Positions 1-7,794 of a stretch of DNA of 36,430 bases are shown in pieces. Below the pieces are notes generated by a model, which did not search any database, was not told the origin of the DNA, and saw only the letters and a list, made by a program, of their open reading frames with translations. Numbering within the stretch: the stretch's first letter is position 1; each line of letters begins with the position of its first letter. Where the stretch lies: the NCBI GenBank assembly GCA_025458125.1, contig JALOTA010000015.1, positions 1 through 36,430 on the forward strand, written 5' to 3'. This DNA is from Hyphomicrobium sp. GTDB lineage: Bacteria > Pseudomonadota > Alphaproteobacteria > Rhizobiales > Hyphomicrobiaceae. Made by a program: the position numbers and the translations under genes.

Positions 1-645
1 GGGGTAGTCGATCATCGTGGAAATCGACAGCGGATCGATCTCGATCCACTTGCCGTCCTTCCAGTATTTGCCGCGCTGCGTGACTTCGCGCAGGTTGATT
101 TCGGGATTGAAATTGGTGGCGAACGACTTGCCGTGGCTGCCGTCGTTGCAGTCGATGATGTCGATCGTCTCGATCTCGTCGAAGAGGAACTCCTGCGCGT
201 AGGCGCAGTAGATGTTCGACTGGCCAGGGTCGAAGCCGCAGCCGAGCACGGCCATGATGCCGGCGTCCTTGTATTTCTTGTGATAGGGCCACTGCCACTT
301 GTAGGTGAACTTGGCCTCGTCGCGTGGTTCGTAGTTGGCCGTGTCCATGTAATGCACGCCGGCTTCCAGGCACGCATCCATGATCGGAAGGTCCTGGTAG
401 GGCAGCGCCATGTTGATCACGAGGTCAGGCTTGACCTTCTTCAGGAGCTTCACCGTCTCCTTGACGTTGTCGGCATCGACCTGAGAAATCTCGATCGGCG
501 TCTTGCAGCGCTTGGCCACCGCCTCGCAGCTCGCCAGCCGGCGCGAGGCCAGATGCACCTTCTTGAACACATCGCGATTCATCGCGCATTTCTGCGCCGT
601 GACCGAGCCGGCGGCACCGGCGCCAATGATGAGAACGCTGTCCAA
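1..645 (-). CDS. Saccharopine dehydrogenase family protein (carboxynorspermidine dehydrogenase-like), 5' part
   Basis: The gene runs off the left edge, so only the first 215 codons are visible. The protein opens with a Rossmann dinucleotide-binding motif (VLIIGAGAAG, residues 4-13). It continues as the Saccharopine dehydrogenase NADP-binding fold, with ASRR after beta-2, VINMALPYQD, and a GCGFDPGQSN stretch near residue 150 that is typical of this family. Members reductively condense an aldehyde with an amino acid; close relatives make carboxynorspermidine in polyamine synthesis, others act in lysine metabolism. I infer the polyamine type from the look of the sequence only. The start is a TTG at 645 preceded by GGGAGGA at the right distance; no ATG gives a full N-terminus. 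A TTGACA hexamer (746-741, minus strand) could be a -35 box, but I see no matching -10. Confidence 0.85.
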   Translation of the reverse strand, partial: MDSVLIIGAGAAGSVTAQKCAMNRDVFKKVHLASRRLASCEAVAKRCKTPIEISQVDADNVKETVKLLKKVKPDLVINMALPYQDLPIMDACLEAGVHYMDTANYEPRDEAKFTYKWQWPYHKKYKDAGIMAVLGCGFDPGQSNIYCAYAQEFLFDEIETIDIIDCNDGSHGKSFATNFNPEINLREVTQRGKYWKDGKWIEIDPLSISTMIDYP

Positions 646-825
646 GTTCGAAATCCTCCCGCTCAGAGACGCGGCACCCAGATCGCCGCACACGCTCCGG
701 CGGCCTGTGCACCGGAGCGTGCGCAATTAGGGCAGTTAAATGTCAAATACAATACGCTTGCGAGCCGGACGGCGGCGGGAGGAGGCCGCATGCGGCAGCG
801 CCGGGCGATCGAAGGTTCGGGCGGC

Positions 826-1092
826 TCAGTCGTCGGCCGTGCCGCGAATGAACATGCAGGTGTAAAGGACCCAGAGGCCGGCCAGAGCCGCGCTCGTGAG
901 GCCCCAGCCGACGAGGCCTTCGACTCCGCCGATCCAGATGGAGAGAACGAGAGCGCCCACATACGTCAGCATCAGGGCCAGCGCCTTGTCCTGGTCGCGC
1001 AGGTCCTGGCGCTCGGCGGCGCGCTCTTCAGACGTCGCGAAGGCGATCGGGCGGGCGGTCGTCATTTCAAAGGTCTTAGGATCGTGAAGCAT
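826..1092 (-). CDS. Small two-helix membrane protein, function unknown
   Basis: An 88-residue product whose N-terminal 36 residues are hydrophilic and charged (EERAAERQDLRDQDK). Two hydrophobic segments follow, about residues 37-55 and 58-82, ending in a short charged tail. This fits a small inner-membrane hairpin protein with both ends on the same side. I do not recognise a family. I chose the ATG at 1092, which has GGGAAAG upstream; a GTG at 1110 would add six residues but has no ribosome-binding site. It lies upstream of the saccharopine dehydrogenase-like gene on the same strand, about 180 nt away, so an operon is possible but not clear. Confidence 0.6.
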   Translation of the reverse strand: MLHDPKTFEMTTARPIAFATSEERAAERQDLRDQDKALALMLTYVGALVLSIWIGGVEGLVGWGLTSAALAGLWVLYTCMFIRGTADD

Positions 1093-1200
1093 GGCAGCGG
1101 TCTTTCCCACGGACAGGCCCGGAGCACCCAGACGTGTCGCTCATCTGATGATCATGGTTCGGGCCGGCTGACCCGACGCGGAATTAACTGGGCGCATTTT

Positions 1201-1215
1201 TGTTGCAGTGCAACA
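1201..1215. promoter_or_regulatory. 15-bp palindrome upstream of purE (candidate operator)
   Basis: TGTTGCA-G-TGCAACA is a perfect palindrome with 7-nt arms around one central base. It lies between the divergent small membrane gene and purE, about 45 nt upstream of a possible purE -35 box. Its core TTGCAGTGCAA fits the TTGC-N3-GCAA pattern reported for PhaR/PhbF-type regulators of PHB metabolism. The repeat is seen; the regulator is inferred by resemblance only. Confidence 0.35.
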
Positions 1216-1260
1216 TGCGACACGTGCGGCGCGTCATCACGCCGGTCTTCCGCGTAGTTC

Positions 1261-1289
1261 TTGTCAATCCGACGGATATCCTCTAGACC
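1261..1289 (+). promoter_or_regulatory. Possible purE promoter
   Basis: TTGTCA (1261-1266) and TAGACC (1284-1289) are 17 nt apart, a reasonable alphaproteobacterial sigma-70-like pair. It would start transcription about 30 nt before the purE ATG. Neither box is a close consensus match. Confidence 0.3.
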
Positions 1290-1322
1290 CGCCGCTTTCT
1301 TGCGGGAACCCTTACGTTTCAG

Positions 1323-1817
1323 ATGGCTAGAACCGCCCCTCTCGTCGGTATCATCATGGGTAGCCAGTCCGACTGGCCGACCCTCAAGGCTGCGGCAAAT
1401 CTGCTGGCCGACCTCGGGGTGCCCTATGAGGCCAAGATCGTCTCGGCGCACCGGACGCCCGACCGTCTCTGCAGCTATGCGAAAGCGGCCAAAGACCGTG
1501 GCCTGAAGGTGATCATCGCGGGAGCGGGAGGTGCCGCGCATCTGCCGGGCATGACGGCTTCGATGACCCCCCTGCCCGTGCTCGGCGTTCCGGTCCTGAC
1601 CAAGACGCTGAACGGCCTCGACAGCCTTTATTCCATCGTCCAGATGCCGGCGGGCGTGCCGGTAGGGACGCTGGCCATCGGCGAGGCCGGCGCGACGAAC
1701 GCGGGGCTTCTGGCGGCGCAGATCCTGGCGCTCAACGACGATGCGCTGGCGCGCCGACTCGACGCTTACCGCGCCAAGCAGACCTCGTCGGTGGCAGAGA
1801 ACCCCAAGGATGGTTGA
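1323..1817 (+). CDS. purE: N5-carboxyaminoimidazole ribonucleotide mutase PurE
   Basis: A 164-residue class I PurE, the usual family length. It converts N5-CAIR to 4-carboxy-AIR in cytosolic de novo purine synthesis, using the product of PurK. The family signatures are clear: [10 protein letters not shown] near residues 9-18 (phosphate-binding loop and the catalytic Ser-Asp pair), SAHRTPDR near residues 40-47, and [12 protein letters not shown] near residues 66-77. It is the first gene of a purE-purK operon, with purK nine bases downstream. The ATG has no strong Shine-Dalgarno, so translation may depend on leader structure. The long antisense frame across purE and purK is a codon-bias shadow. 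Confidence 0.97.
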   Translation: MARTAPLVGIIMGSQSDWPTLKAAANLLADLGVPYEAKIVSAHRTPDRLCSYAKAAKDRGLKVIIAGAGGAAHLPGMTASMTPLPVLGVPVLTKTLNGLDSLYSIVQMPAGVPVGTLAIGEAGATNAGLLAAQILALNDDALARRLDAYRAKQTSSVAENPKDG

Positions 1818-1826
1818 GCCCTCATC

Positions 1827-2912
1827 ATGACGGCGCTGGCACCGGGTTCGACGATCGGCATCATGGGTTCCGGCCAGCTCGGCCGAATGCTGGCTCTGGC
1901 GGCGGCGCGGCTCGGCTTCAAGTGCCACGTTTATTCGGACGTCGCGGGACCGGCCTTGGATGTCTGCGACCGGCATACGATCGCGCCCTACGACGATCAT
2001 GCGGCGCTTACGCGCTTCGCAGGCGCGGTGTCGGTTGTGACTTTCGAATTCGAGAACATTCCGGCCGCAACGGTGGAATTTCTCGACCGGCTGGTGCCGG
2101 TCCGACCCGGCGCGAAGGCGCTCGCCTGTGCCCAGGACCGCATCAACGAGAAGACGCTGGCGCGCGAACTCGGCGCCGAAACCGCGCCGTTCGCGCAGGT
2201 GGACAACCGGGCGGACCTCGACCGGGCCCTGGCGGAGATCGGGACCCCGGCGGTCTTGAAGACGCGGCGGATGGGCTACGATGGCAAGGGGCAAGCGAAG
2301 ATTCTCGCGCCGGGCGACGCGGACGCGGCCTGGGCCACCATGCGCGGCCAGCCCTCGATCCTGGAAGGCTTCGTGGCGTTCGACCGCGAGGTGTCCGTCG
2401 TGGCGGCGCGCGGCATCGACGGGGCCTTCCGTGCCTTCGAGGTGACCGAGAACGAGCATCGCAACCACATTCTGCACCGGTCCGTCGCGCCGGCCCGCCT
2501 CGCGCCGGAAGCGGCAACCGAAGCCCTGGAAACCGCGCGCCGCATCGCGGCGGCGCTCGACTACGCCGGCGTCTTCGCGATCGAGTACTTCGTCGTCACG
2601 ATCGGCGGGCGGGAGCATGTGTTCGTCAACGAGATTGCCCCCCGGGTTCACAATTCCGGACACTGGACGATCGACGGGGCCGAGACTTCCCAGTTCGAGC
2701 AGCACATCCGCGCCGTTGCGGGCTGGCCGCTCGGTTCCACCAGGCTGAAGGCGGCGGGCGCGGAAATGATCAATCTCATCGGGGACGACATTCTCGCCTG
2801 GGAGCGGATCGCTGCCGAGCCGGGCGCGTTCCTGCACCACTACGGCAAGACCGAGGTTCGGCCGGGGCGCAAGATGGGGCATGTGAACCGGCTCTTGTCG
2901 AAAGCACCCTGA
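1827..2912 (+). CDS. purK: N5-carboxyaminoimidazole ribonucleotide synthase PurK
   Basis: A 361-residue ATP-grasp enzyme of normal length for PurK. It uses ATP and bicarbonate to carboxylate AIR to N5-CAIR, the step before PurE. Visible features are the N-terminal pre-ATP-grasp GIMGSGQLGRML (residues 10-21), the FEFENI stretch near residue 73, the Gly-rich ATP loop RMGYDGKGQ, EGFVAFDREVSVVAAR, and the metal-binding NEIAPRVHNSGHWT motif near residue 268. The ATG follows the purE stop by nine bases, so the two are co-transcribed. rpsU follows after about 100 nt and may be read through from this operon. Confidence 0.97.
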   Translation: MTALAPGSTIGIMGSGQLGRMLALAAARLGFKCHVYSDVAGPALDVCDRHTIAPYDDHAALTRFAGAVSVVTFEFENIPAATVEFLDRLVPVRPGAKALACAQDRINEKTLARELGAETAPFAQVDNRADLDRALAEIGTPAVLKTRRMGYDGKGQAKILAPGDADAAWATMRGQPSILEGFVAFDREVSVVAARGIDGAFRAFEVTENEHRNHILHRSVAPARLAPEAATEALETARRIAAALDYAGVFAIEYFVVTIGGREHVFVNEIAPRVHNSGHWTIDGAETSQFEQHIRAVAGWPLGSTRLKAAGAEMINLIGDDILAWERIAAEPGAFLHHYGKTEVRPGRKMGHVNRLLSKAP

Positions 2913-3014
2913 GACGGGTTGCAGAACCCGGGGCTGCAGGGCGCCAGTCGCTCGCGGCATCGGATGTCGTTTTTCTCAGTTCGATCAACCAGATACCAGC
3001 AGAGGTTCAGTCTC

Positions 3015-3320
3015 TTGCAAGTTCTCGTTCGCGATAACAACGTCGATCAGGCCCTCAAGGCGCTCAAGAAAAAGATGCAGCGCGAGGGTATTTTCCGCGA
3101 GATGAAGCTGCGGAACTATTTCGAAAAGCCCTCGGAAAAGAAAGCCCGCGAGAAGGCGGAAGCCGTGCGCCGTGCACGCAAGCTGGCTCGCAAGAAGCTG
3201 CAGCGCGAAGGCCTGCTGCCGTCCAAGCCCGTTGCTCCGCGCGGCGGCGCCCCGGGCAAGGGCCCCGGCCGTTCCGGCGGCGCTGGTGGGGCTGGTGGCG
3301 GTAGCTCCTTCGGCGGCTAA
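3015..3320 (+). CDS. rpsU: 30S ribosomal protein bS21 with Gly-rich tail
   Basis: S21 sits near the 3' end of 16S rRNA and helps position mRNA for initiation. The 101-residue product starts [20 protein letters not shown] and continues with [28 protein letters not shown], the standard bS21 core. A basic segment and a long Gly/Ala-rich tail (about residues 72-101) follow, as is common in Hyphomicrobiales. The start is the TTG at 3015, placed by homology and by an AGAGG about nine bases upstream. An in-frame upstream extension from 2919 exists but does not look like S21. It is closed by the hairpin at 3348-3380. Confidence 0.95.
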   Translation: MQVLVRDNNVDQALKALKKKMQREGIFREMKLRNYFEKPSEKKAREKAEAVRRARKLARKKLQREGLLPSKPVAPRGGAPGKGPGRSGGAGGAGGGSSFGG

Positions 3321-3347
3321 TTCCCACATTCCATCGATGCATTGAAC

Positions 3348-3380
3348 AAGGCCGCGGGGCGATCCTCGCGGCCTTTGTCG
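3348..3380 (+). terminator. Rho-independent terminator after rpsU
   Basis: AAGGCCGCG (3348-3356) pairs perfectly with CGCGGCCTT (3367-3375) around a 10-nt loop, followed by TTTGTCGTT. The hairpin lies in the gap where rpsU and the alpha/beta hydrolase converge, so it mainly serves rpsU. The downstream run on the other strand is weaker. Confidence 0.75.
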
Positions 3381-3381
3381 T

Positions 3382-4227
3382 TCATTCGGCTGCGGGTCCC
3401 ATGCGCATGGCGGGCTGCGTCGGAAACTGGCGTGCGAGCCAGGCGTAGATCACGTCGTAGGAACCGAACATATAATGGTCGGAGTGCCCCGCGCCGGGGA
3501 ATGTCGCGAGTTGGACGGGCCCCTTCAGGGCGGCGGCGACCCGCCTGCTCATTTCAACCGGGATGATGTCGTCAGCTTCACCGTGAACGATCAAGGCGGG
3601 GGCGGCGACACGGCCGGCGGCGCCCAGGGACTCATATCGATCGGTCATCAGCCAGCGAGCAGGCAGCTGCGGATAGTGAAGCGCGGCCAGATCGACAATG
3701 GACGTATAGGGCGCATCGAGGATCAGACCGGCGACCTCTTTTTCGGCCGCAAGTTGAATGGCCACGCCCGTGCCCAGGGATTCGCCATAGACGACGATCA
3801 TGCTCGCCGGAATGCCGCTTGCCCGAAGTGCCTCGTAGACTTCCTTTGCATCAGAAACATTGGCGCGCTCGCTGGGAACACCGGTACTGCCTCCGAAACC
3901 GCGATACGTCATCATCACGATGCCGTAGCCATGGGCCATGTACTTGCGAATGCGCTCGGAGCGAGTTGTGAGCGAGCCGCCGTTACCATGGAAGTAAAGC
4001 AGCGTCGGCCGCCCCTGCTTTGCCTGTCCCCACCACGTGATCACGCGGGTGCCATCACGCATGACCAGTTCACGCTCCTGGACGTCGGGAAGATCGACCT
4101 CCTCGGGAGTCGTGCGGCGAGTGTCGGGAAAATAGAGGAGCCTTTGCTGAAGTGTCTGAGTGCCGAAATGAACGACAAGCGCAAGACCGGCAATCAGAGC
4201 GAACCCTTTGAGTGCGACTATCAGCAT
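3382..4227 (-). CDS. Membrane-anchored alpha/beta hydrolase (ABHD13/BEM46-like)
   Basis: A 281-residue serine hydrolase of unknown substrate. One N-terminal membrane helix (about residues 3-20) is followed by an alpha/beta hydrolase fold: YFHGNGG at 78-84 (oxyanion region), the nucleophile elbow GESLG with Ser150, an acid at Asp219/Asp220 (HGEADDIIP), and His248 in GAGHSDH. The order and spacing fit the BEM46/ABHD13 group, whose members are membrane-anchored hydrolases. The start is the ATG at 4227, with GAAGG nine bases upstream. Longer in-frame extensions reach into the preceding gene and would spoil the N-terminal anchor. The preceding membrane-protein gene ends 31 nt upstream on the same strand, so the two probably form an operon. 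Confidence 0.85.
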   Translation of the reverse strand: MLIVALKGFALIAGLALVVHFGTQTLQQRLLYFPDTRRTTPEEVDLPDVQERELVMRDGTRVITWWGQAKQGRPTLLYFHGNGGSLTTRSERIRKYMAHGYGIVMMTYRGFGGSTGVPSERANVSDAKEVYEALRASGIPASMIVVYGESLGTGVAIQLAAEKEVAGLILDAPYTSIVDLAALHYPQLPARWLMTDRYESLGAAGRVAAPALIVHGEADDIIPVEMSRRVAAALKGPVQLATFPGAGHSDHYMFGSYDVIYAWLARQFPTQPAMRMGPAAE

Positions 4228-4258
4228 GCCGGCGACCCTTCGTTGGAAGGCGCGCGGC

Positions 4259-4912
4259 CTAAGTTGCGATCGTACCGGCGTTCCATTCCGGATCGTCCAC
4301 GAGACGGAGATGCCGCCAGGCTGCAAGGACCATGAAGACGAAAGCGTAGTTCTCGATCAACTCCTCCCAGAAGACCATGGACTTCCCGTTGATGCTGCGA
4401 CCGTCCAGGTACACGCTCGTCAGAAGGAGAAACCCTGAGAGATAGAGTGCCCAGGCCTGCCATCGGAGAGCGAGCCTCACCAGGTTCAAGAATTGAGACC
4501 GGTTGACGTAGAGATAGATGAAAATAGGAAGGGTCATCACGACTAGCAGGATTTCCTGCAGACCATTTTTGCCCAGCCAGACCAGCCAATCCCATTCCAG
4601 CCAAACGCCAACGCGCTTGATTTCGATCTCGCGCACGAACGCGGCCGCCGCCAGCATTGCAAGCGCGCCTCCGGCAACCCGTACCGCACCGGCTCCGCGG
4701 CGCCATGATTGAAAAAACAGGACCGCCGCCAGTCCCGCAAGAGCCTGCTGGATCAGCTCCATAATGCCCCATTCGGCCGCCAGTGATCGCGGGCGGTTCT
4801 CGCTTCCAAAGTATTCGAAAGCGAAAAAGAGCCCGGGTGCCAGCACCAGAAGCGAACCGATCACGAGGTTCAAGATACGGCTGGAGAATCCAGCGTGAGG
4901 GCGAGACGTCAA
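4259..4912 (-). CDS. Multi-pass membrane protein, function unknown
   Basis: About 217 residues with six likely membrane helices, starting near residues 12-33, 47-66, 79-93, 120-137, 150-166 and 189-200. There is a conserved-looking loop with WLEWDWLVWLGKNGLQE between helices 3 and 4. I do not recognise a family. The called start is a TTG at 4912; the ribosome-binding site is weak, so the true start could be a few codons off. It precedes the alpha/beta hydrolase by 31 nt on the same strand, so a joint envelope role is possible, but that is inference from position only. Confidence 0.7.
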   Translation of the reverse strand: MTSRPHAGFSSRILNLVIGSLLVLAPGLFFAFEYFGSENRPRSLAAEWGIMELIQQALAGLAAVLFFQSWRRGAGAVRVAGGALAMLAAAAFVREIEIKRVGVWLEWDWLVWLGKNGLQEILLVVMTLPIFIYLYVNRSQFLNLVRLALRWQAWALYLSGFLLLTSVYLDGRSINGKSMVFWEELIENYAFVFMVLAAWRHLRLVDDPEWNAGTIAT

Positions 4913-5043
4913 GTTGCGAAATCCGGAAGATGGGCACGCTCTCGAGTCGAGCGAACGCTGCGTTTAACGCCGAAACGATCCTGACACCAACCCTGCAGGT
5001 GGATGTCGAGATCAAATCTGTCGAGAACGTGTGCACAGACCCG

Positions 5044-5637
5044 TCAGCGGACACCTTCTGCAAGGACAGGAGGCGGAGGCGGCGTGAAGCCGGCGGGTTC
5101 GGCGATGTTTTCCTCCGAAGGATCGTCGAAGCAGGCGAGCAGGCGTTGCGCTCTCGCGGGCCCTGGCAGGTGGCCAAAGGGCGATCCGCGACTTACCGAG
5201 ATGTAGGGCGCAAAGGCCTCGACATCCTCGCGACCGAAAACAGCTTCCCGGCGGCCGACCTTGATCGCGTAGCAATCAGCCTCGTTCTCACTCGTCTGGG
5301 TCGGGTAGAAGACATGCCCGAGAATGTGGTGCGCACATTCGTGCTGGTAGAAAAAGATCTGAAGCTTATCGGGCAGGGTGTCGAGGCGCCGCTTGTTCAG
5401 CGTGATAATCGGCATGCGATTGACGATGCGGGCGTGGGCGACATCACCCAGATCGTCCATGTGGATGGCGCGTACGGTCTGGCCTCTGAAGTCACGGCAA
5501 GTCATCTCGTGTCCGCCCAGCTGAATGCGAGCCTGCAGACCTGCCGCACTTTCCGCCTTCACGGAGCCGGCGTTAGCGAAACCGGCCGTGGCGATAATAG
5601 ACAACAGGACCCAGCGTGCGGCCCTTCCCATGCGCAT
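5044..5637 (-). CDS. Secreted HExxH zinc-metalloprotease-like protein
   Basis: A 197-residue protein with an N-terminal signal peptide (about residues 1-28, AxA-type cleavage near ANAGS or VKAES). The zinc motif is HECAHHILGH: His99, Glu100 and His103. A likely third ligand follows in SENEADCYAI (Glu117 or Glu119), the downstream acidic helix seen in gluzincin-type peptidases such as the M48-like group. The distance between the motifs is shorter than in most M48 enzymes, so the exact family is open. The tail is proline-rich (TPPPPPV). It probably acts in the periplasm. It is the first of three minus-strand genes; the membrane protein follows after about 130 nt. Confidence 0.75.
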   Translation of the reverse strand: MRMGRAARWVLLSIIATAGFANAGSVKAESAAGLQARIQLGGHEMTCRDFRGQTVRAIHMDDLGDVAHARIVNRMPIITLNKRRLDTLPDKLQIFFYQHECAHHILGHVFYPTQTSENEADCYAIKVGRREAVFGREDVEAFAPYISVSRGSPFGHLPGPARAQRLLACFDDPSEENIAEPAGFTPPPPPVLAEGVR

Positions 5638-5801
5638 CTCCCTGATCCCAGGCTCTCGCCAGCCATTGAGAAAGCGAACAGCAGGCTAACGCGGATTCTC
5701 CCGTCCGTGGATCAAAAAATATGTCAGGCGTGTTGCAGTCCGGACGTCCGGTCTATGGCGCCTCAACAGGTCAACGCCAAATGCTGCCGACGGGCCCCTT
5801 G

Positions 5802-5840
5802 AAAAACAGAGAGGGCCCTGCCGGCGGCAGGGCCCTCTCT
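5802..5840 (-). terminator. Strong rho-independent terminator after pntB
   Basis: A perfect 15-bp stem, AGAGAGGGCCCTGCC (5808-5822) with GGCAGGGCCCTCTCT (5826-5840), around a 3-nt loop. Read on the minus strand it is followed by GTTTTTC, so it ends the pnt transcript 28 nt after the pntB stop. Confidence 0.9.
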
Positions 5841-5868
5841 ATGATGCGGCGCACAGGGGCGTGGAAGC

Positions 5869-7293
5869 TTAATGCGCCAGAGCCTTGGCGATTTCTTCGG
5901 TCATTTTCTTGGCGTCGCCCAGAACCATGACCGTGTTGTCGCGATAGAACACCGGATTGTCGATGCCGGCGTATCCCGACGCAAGCGAACGCTTGTTGAA
6001 GAACACCGTCGATGCCTTCCAGACCTGGAGGACGGGCATCCCGTAAATCGGAGACGTCTTGTCTTCCTCGGCGGCCGGGTTGACGACGTCGTTGGCACCG
6101 ATGACGTAGACGGCGTCGGCCTGACTGAACTCAGAGTTGATGTCCTCCAGTTCGAACACTTCGTCGTAGGGAACGTTCGCTTCCGCGAGAAGCACGTTCA
6201 TGTGGCCGGGCATGCGGCCGGCGACCGGATGAATGGCGTACTTCACCTCGACGCCAGCCTTCTTGAGCTGATCGGCCATTTCGCGCAACGCATGCTGGGC
6301 CTGGGCGACGGCCATGCCGTACCCCGGCACGATGATCACCTTCGAAGCGTTCTTCAGGACGTAAGCTGCATCTTCAGCGGAACCGAGTTTCACCGGCTTC
6401 TGTTCGCCCGTGCCGCCTCCGGCCGCCGCCGTTTCACCGCCGAACCCGCCGGCGATGACGGAGATGAAGGAGCGGTTCATGCCCTTGCACATGATGTAGG
6501 ACAGGATCGCGCCTGACGATCCGACGAGAGCGCCGGTGATGATGAGCGCGACGTTGCCGAGCGTGAAGCCGATGCCCGCTGCGGCCCATCCTGAATAGGA
6601 GTTCAACATCGACACGACGACGGGCATGTCCGCGCCGCCGATCGGAATGATGATGAGGACGCCGAACACGAGCGCCACGAGCGTGATGGCCCAGAACAGC
6701 CAGGCCGAACCACCGGAAGAGATGAACGCAAAGATCAAGTATGCGAGCAGCAGGAAGAGCGCCAGATTGATCGCGTGCCGCGCAGGCAGCATGATCGGCG
6801 CGCCCGACATCTTGCCGGAAAGCTTGGCGAAGGCGATCACAGAGCCGGTGAACGTGATCGCGCCGATAGCCACGCCGAGCGCCATTTCGAACAGGCTGGC
6901 GCCCATGATGCCAGCCGAGGGGTTGCCCGGGTCGACCAGGAGACCGAACGCCTCGGGCGAATAGAGGGCGCCGGCCGCGACGAAGACCGCAGCAAGACCG
7001 ACGAGCGAATGGAAAGCCGCGACCAGTTCGGGCATCTGCGTCATCGGGATTTCGCGGGCGATCTTCGCGCCGAGGAAACCGCCGGCCCCAAGTCCGCCTG
7101 CGATGAGAACCCAGGTCAGGAACGAATTCGGCTCGCCGAGCAGACCGAGCGTGGTCAGGATGGCGATACCCATGCCGACCATGCCGAATGTGTTGCCCTG
7201 GCGGGAAGTCTCCGGGTGCGAAAGCCCCCGGAGCGCCAGGATGAACAAGATGCCGGCAGCGAGATAGAGAAGGGCGGCGACATTGGCGCTCAT
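5869..7293 (-). CDS. pntB: NAD(P) transhydrogenase subunit beta PntB
   Basis: A 474-residue subunit of the proton-pumping Re/Si-specific transhydrogenase, which uses the proton-motive force to move hydride from NADH to NADP+. The N-terminal half (about residues 1-265) holds the membrane domain II helices, including HPETSRQGN after helix 1 and the Gly-rich helices near 140-260. The C-terminal half (about 290-474) is the NADP(H)-binding domain III with VPGYGMAVAQAQ and HPVAGRMPGHMNVLLAEA. Length and motifs are normal. A GAGGA sits about ten bases before the ATG. It lies about 100 nt after the pntA frame on the same strand and is closed by the hairpin at 5802-5840. Confidence 0.97.
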   Translation of the reverse strand: MSANVAALLYLAAGILFILALRGLSHPETSRQGNTFGMVGMGIAILTTLGLLGEPNSFLTWVLIAGGLGAGGFLGAKIAREIPMTQMPELVAAFHSLVGLAAVFVAAGALYSPEAFGLLVDPGNPSAGIMGASLFEMALGVAIGAITFTGSVIAFAKLSGKMSGAPIMLPARHAINLALFLLLAYLIFAFISSGGSAWLFWAITLVALVFGVLIIIPIGGADMPVVVSMLNSYSGWAAAGIGFTLGNVALIITGALVGSSGAILSYIMCKGMNRSFISVIAGGFGGETAAAGGGTGEQKPVKLGSAEDAAYVLKNASKVIIVPGYGMAVAQAQHALREMADQLKKAGVEVKYAIHPVAGRMPGHMNVLLAEANVPYDEVFELEDINSEFSQADAVYVIGANDVVNPAAEEDKTSPIYGMPVLQVWKASTVFFNKRSLASGYAGIDNPVFYRDNTVMVLGDAKKMTEEIAKALAH

Positions 7294-7395
7294 GGTGTGG
7301 CAGTCCTCAACTCTTTCGGTCCATTCGCGCCGGGCAATTCAGTTCAGCCGCTCGCGGGGAAGTTTCAGGGTCGGTGATCGTGTCGGGTCATGCCG

Positions 7396-7794
7396 CTATT
7401 TTGCGGCGTCCTTCTTGGGCTCTTTCTTCTTGTACATCGCGAGCATGCGTTGCGTGACGAGGAAGCCGCCGAAGATATTGATGGAGGCCATGACGAGCGC
7501 CAGGAAGCCGAAGAATTTCGCCAGCAGAGATCCGTCCTTGATCAGCGGTACGCCGACGGCGAGAAGTGCGCCCACGACGATGACCGATGAAATCGCGTTG
7601 GTCACCGACATCAGCGGCGTATGCAGGGCCGGAGTGACGCTCCAGACCACGTAATAGCCGACGAAAATCGCCATGGCGAAGACCATCAGGCGATAGATGG
7701 AGGGGTCAACAAGATCGGCGCCGGCCGCGAATGCCGTCTGTGAAAAGGCTGCCGTGGCGAACGTGGCAAGAGCGACTGTCTTCAAGCGCGTCAT
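7396..7794 (-). CDS. pntAB: PntAB reading from its own start (nested in the fused frame)
   Basis: The ATG at 7794 has GTGAGGA just upstream and gives a standard 132-residue PntAB. It has a signal-like first helix (about residues 5-23, TAFAAG) and three membrane helices (about 33-53, 58-77 and 84-107), ending in the basic tail [12 protein letters not shown]. PntAB supplies the membrane domain II helices of the alpha side of the proton-pumping transhydrogenase. In an undamaged alphaproteobacterial operon this would be a separate gene between pntAA and pntB. Whatever the fate of the upstream frame, PntAB could still be made from here, so this may be the real product of this stretch. Confidence 0.55.
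   Translation of the reverse strand: MTRLKTVALATFATAAFSQTAFAAGADLVDPSIYRLMVFAMAIFVGYYVVWSVTPALHTPLMSVTNAISSVIVVGALLAVGVPLIKDGSLLAKFFGFLALVMASINIFGGFLVTQRMLAMYKKKEPKKDAAK

Noticed and set aside
741..746. Minus-strand TTGACA as a promoter for the saccharopine dehydrogenase-like gene
   Set aside because: No plausible -10 box lies 16-18 nt downstream of it.
1152..2960. 602-codon open frame antisense to purE-purK
   Set aside because: It lies over two unmistakable genes, has no family motifs, and shows the Arg/Gly/Ala-rich composition of a high-GC antisense shadow.
5739..5755. CCGGACGTCCGG palindrome upstream of the secreted metalloprotease gene
   Set aside because: A 12-bp GC-only palindrome is expected by chance in sequence of this composition, and it has no further support.
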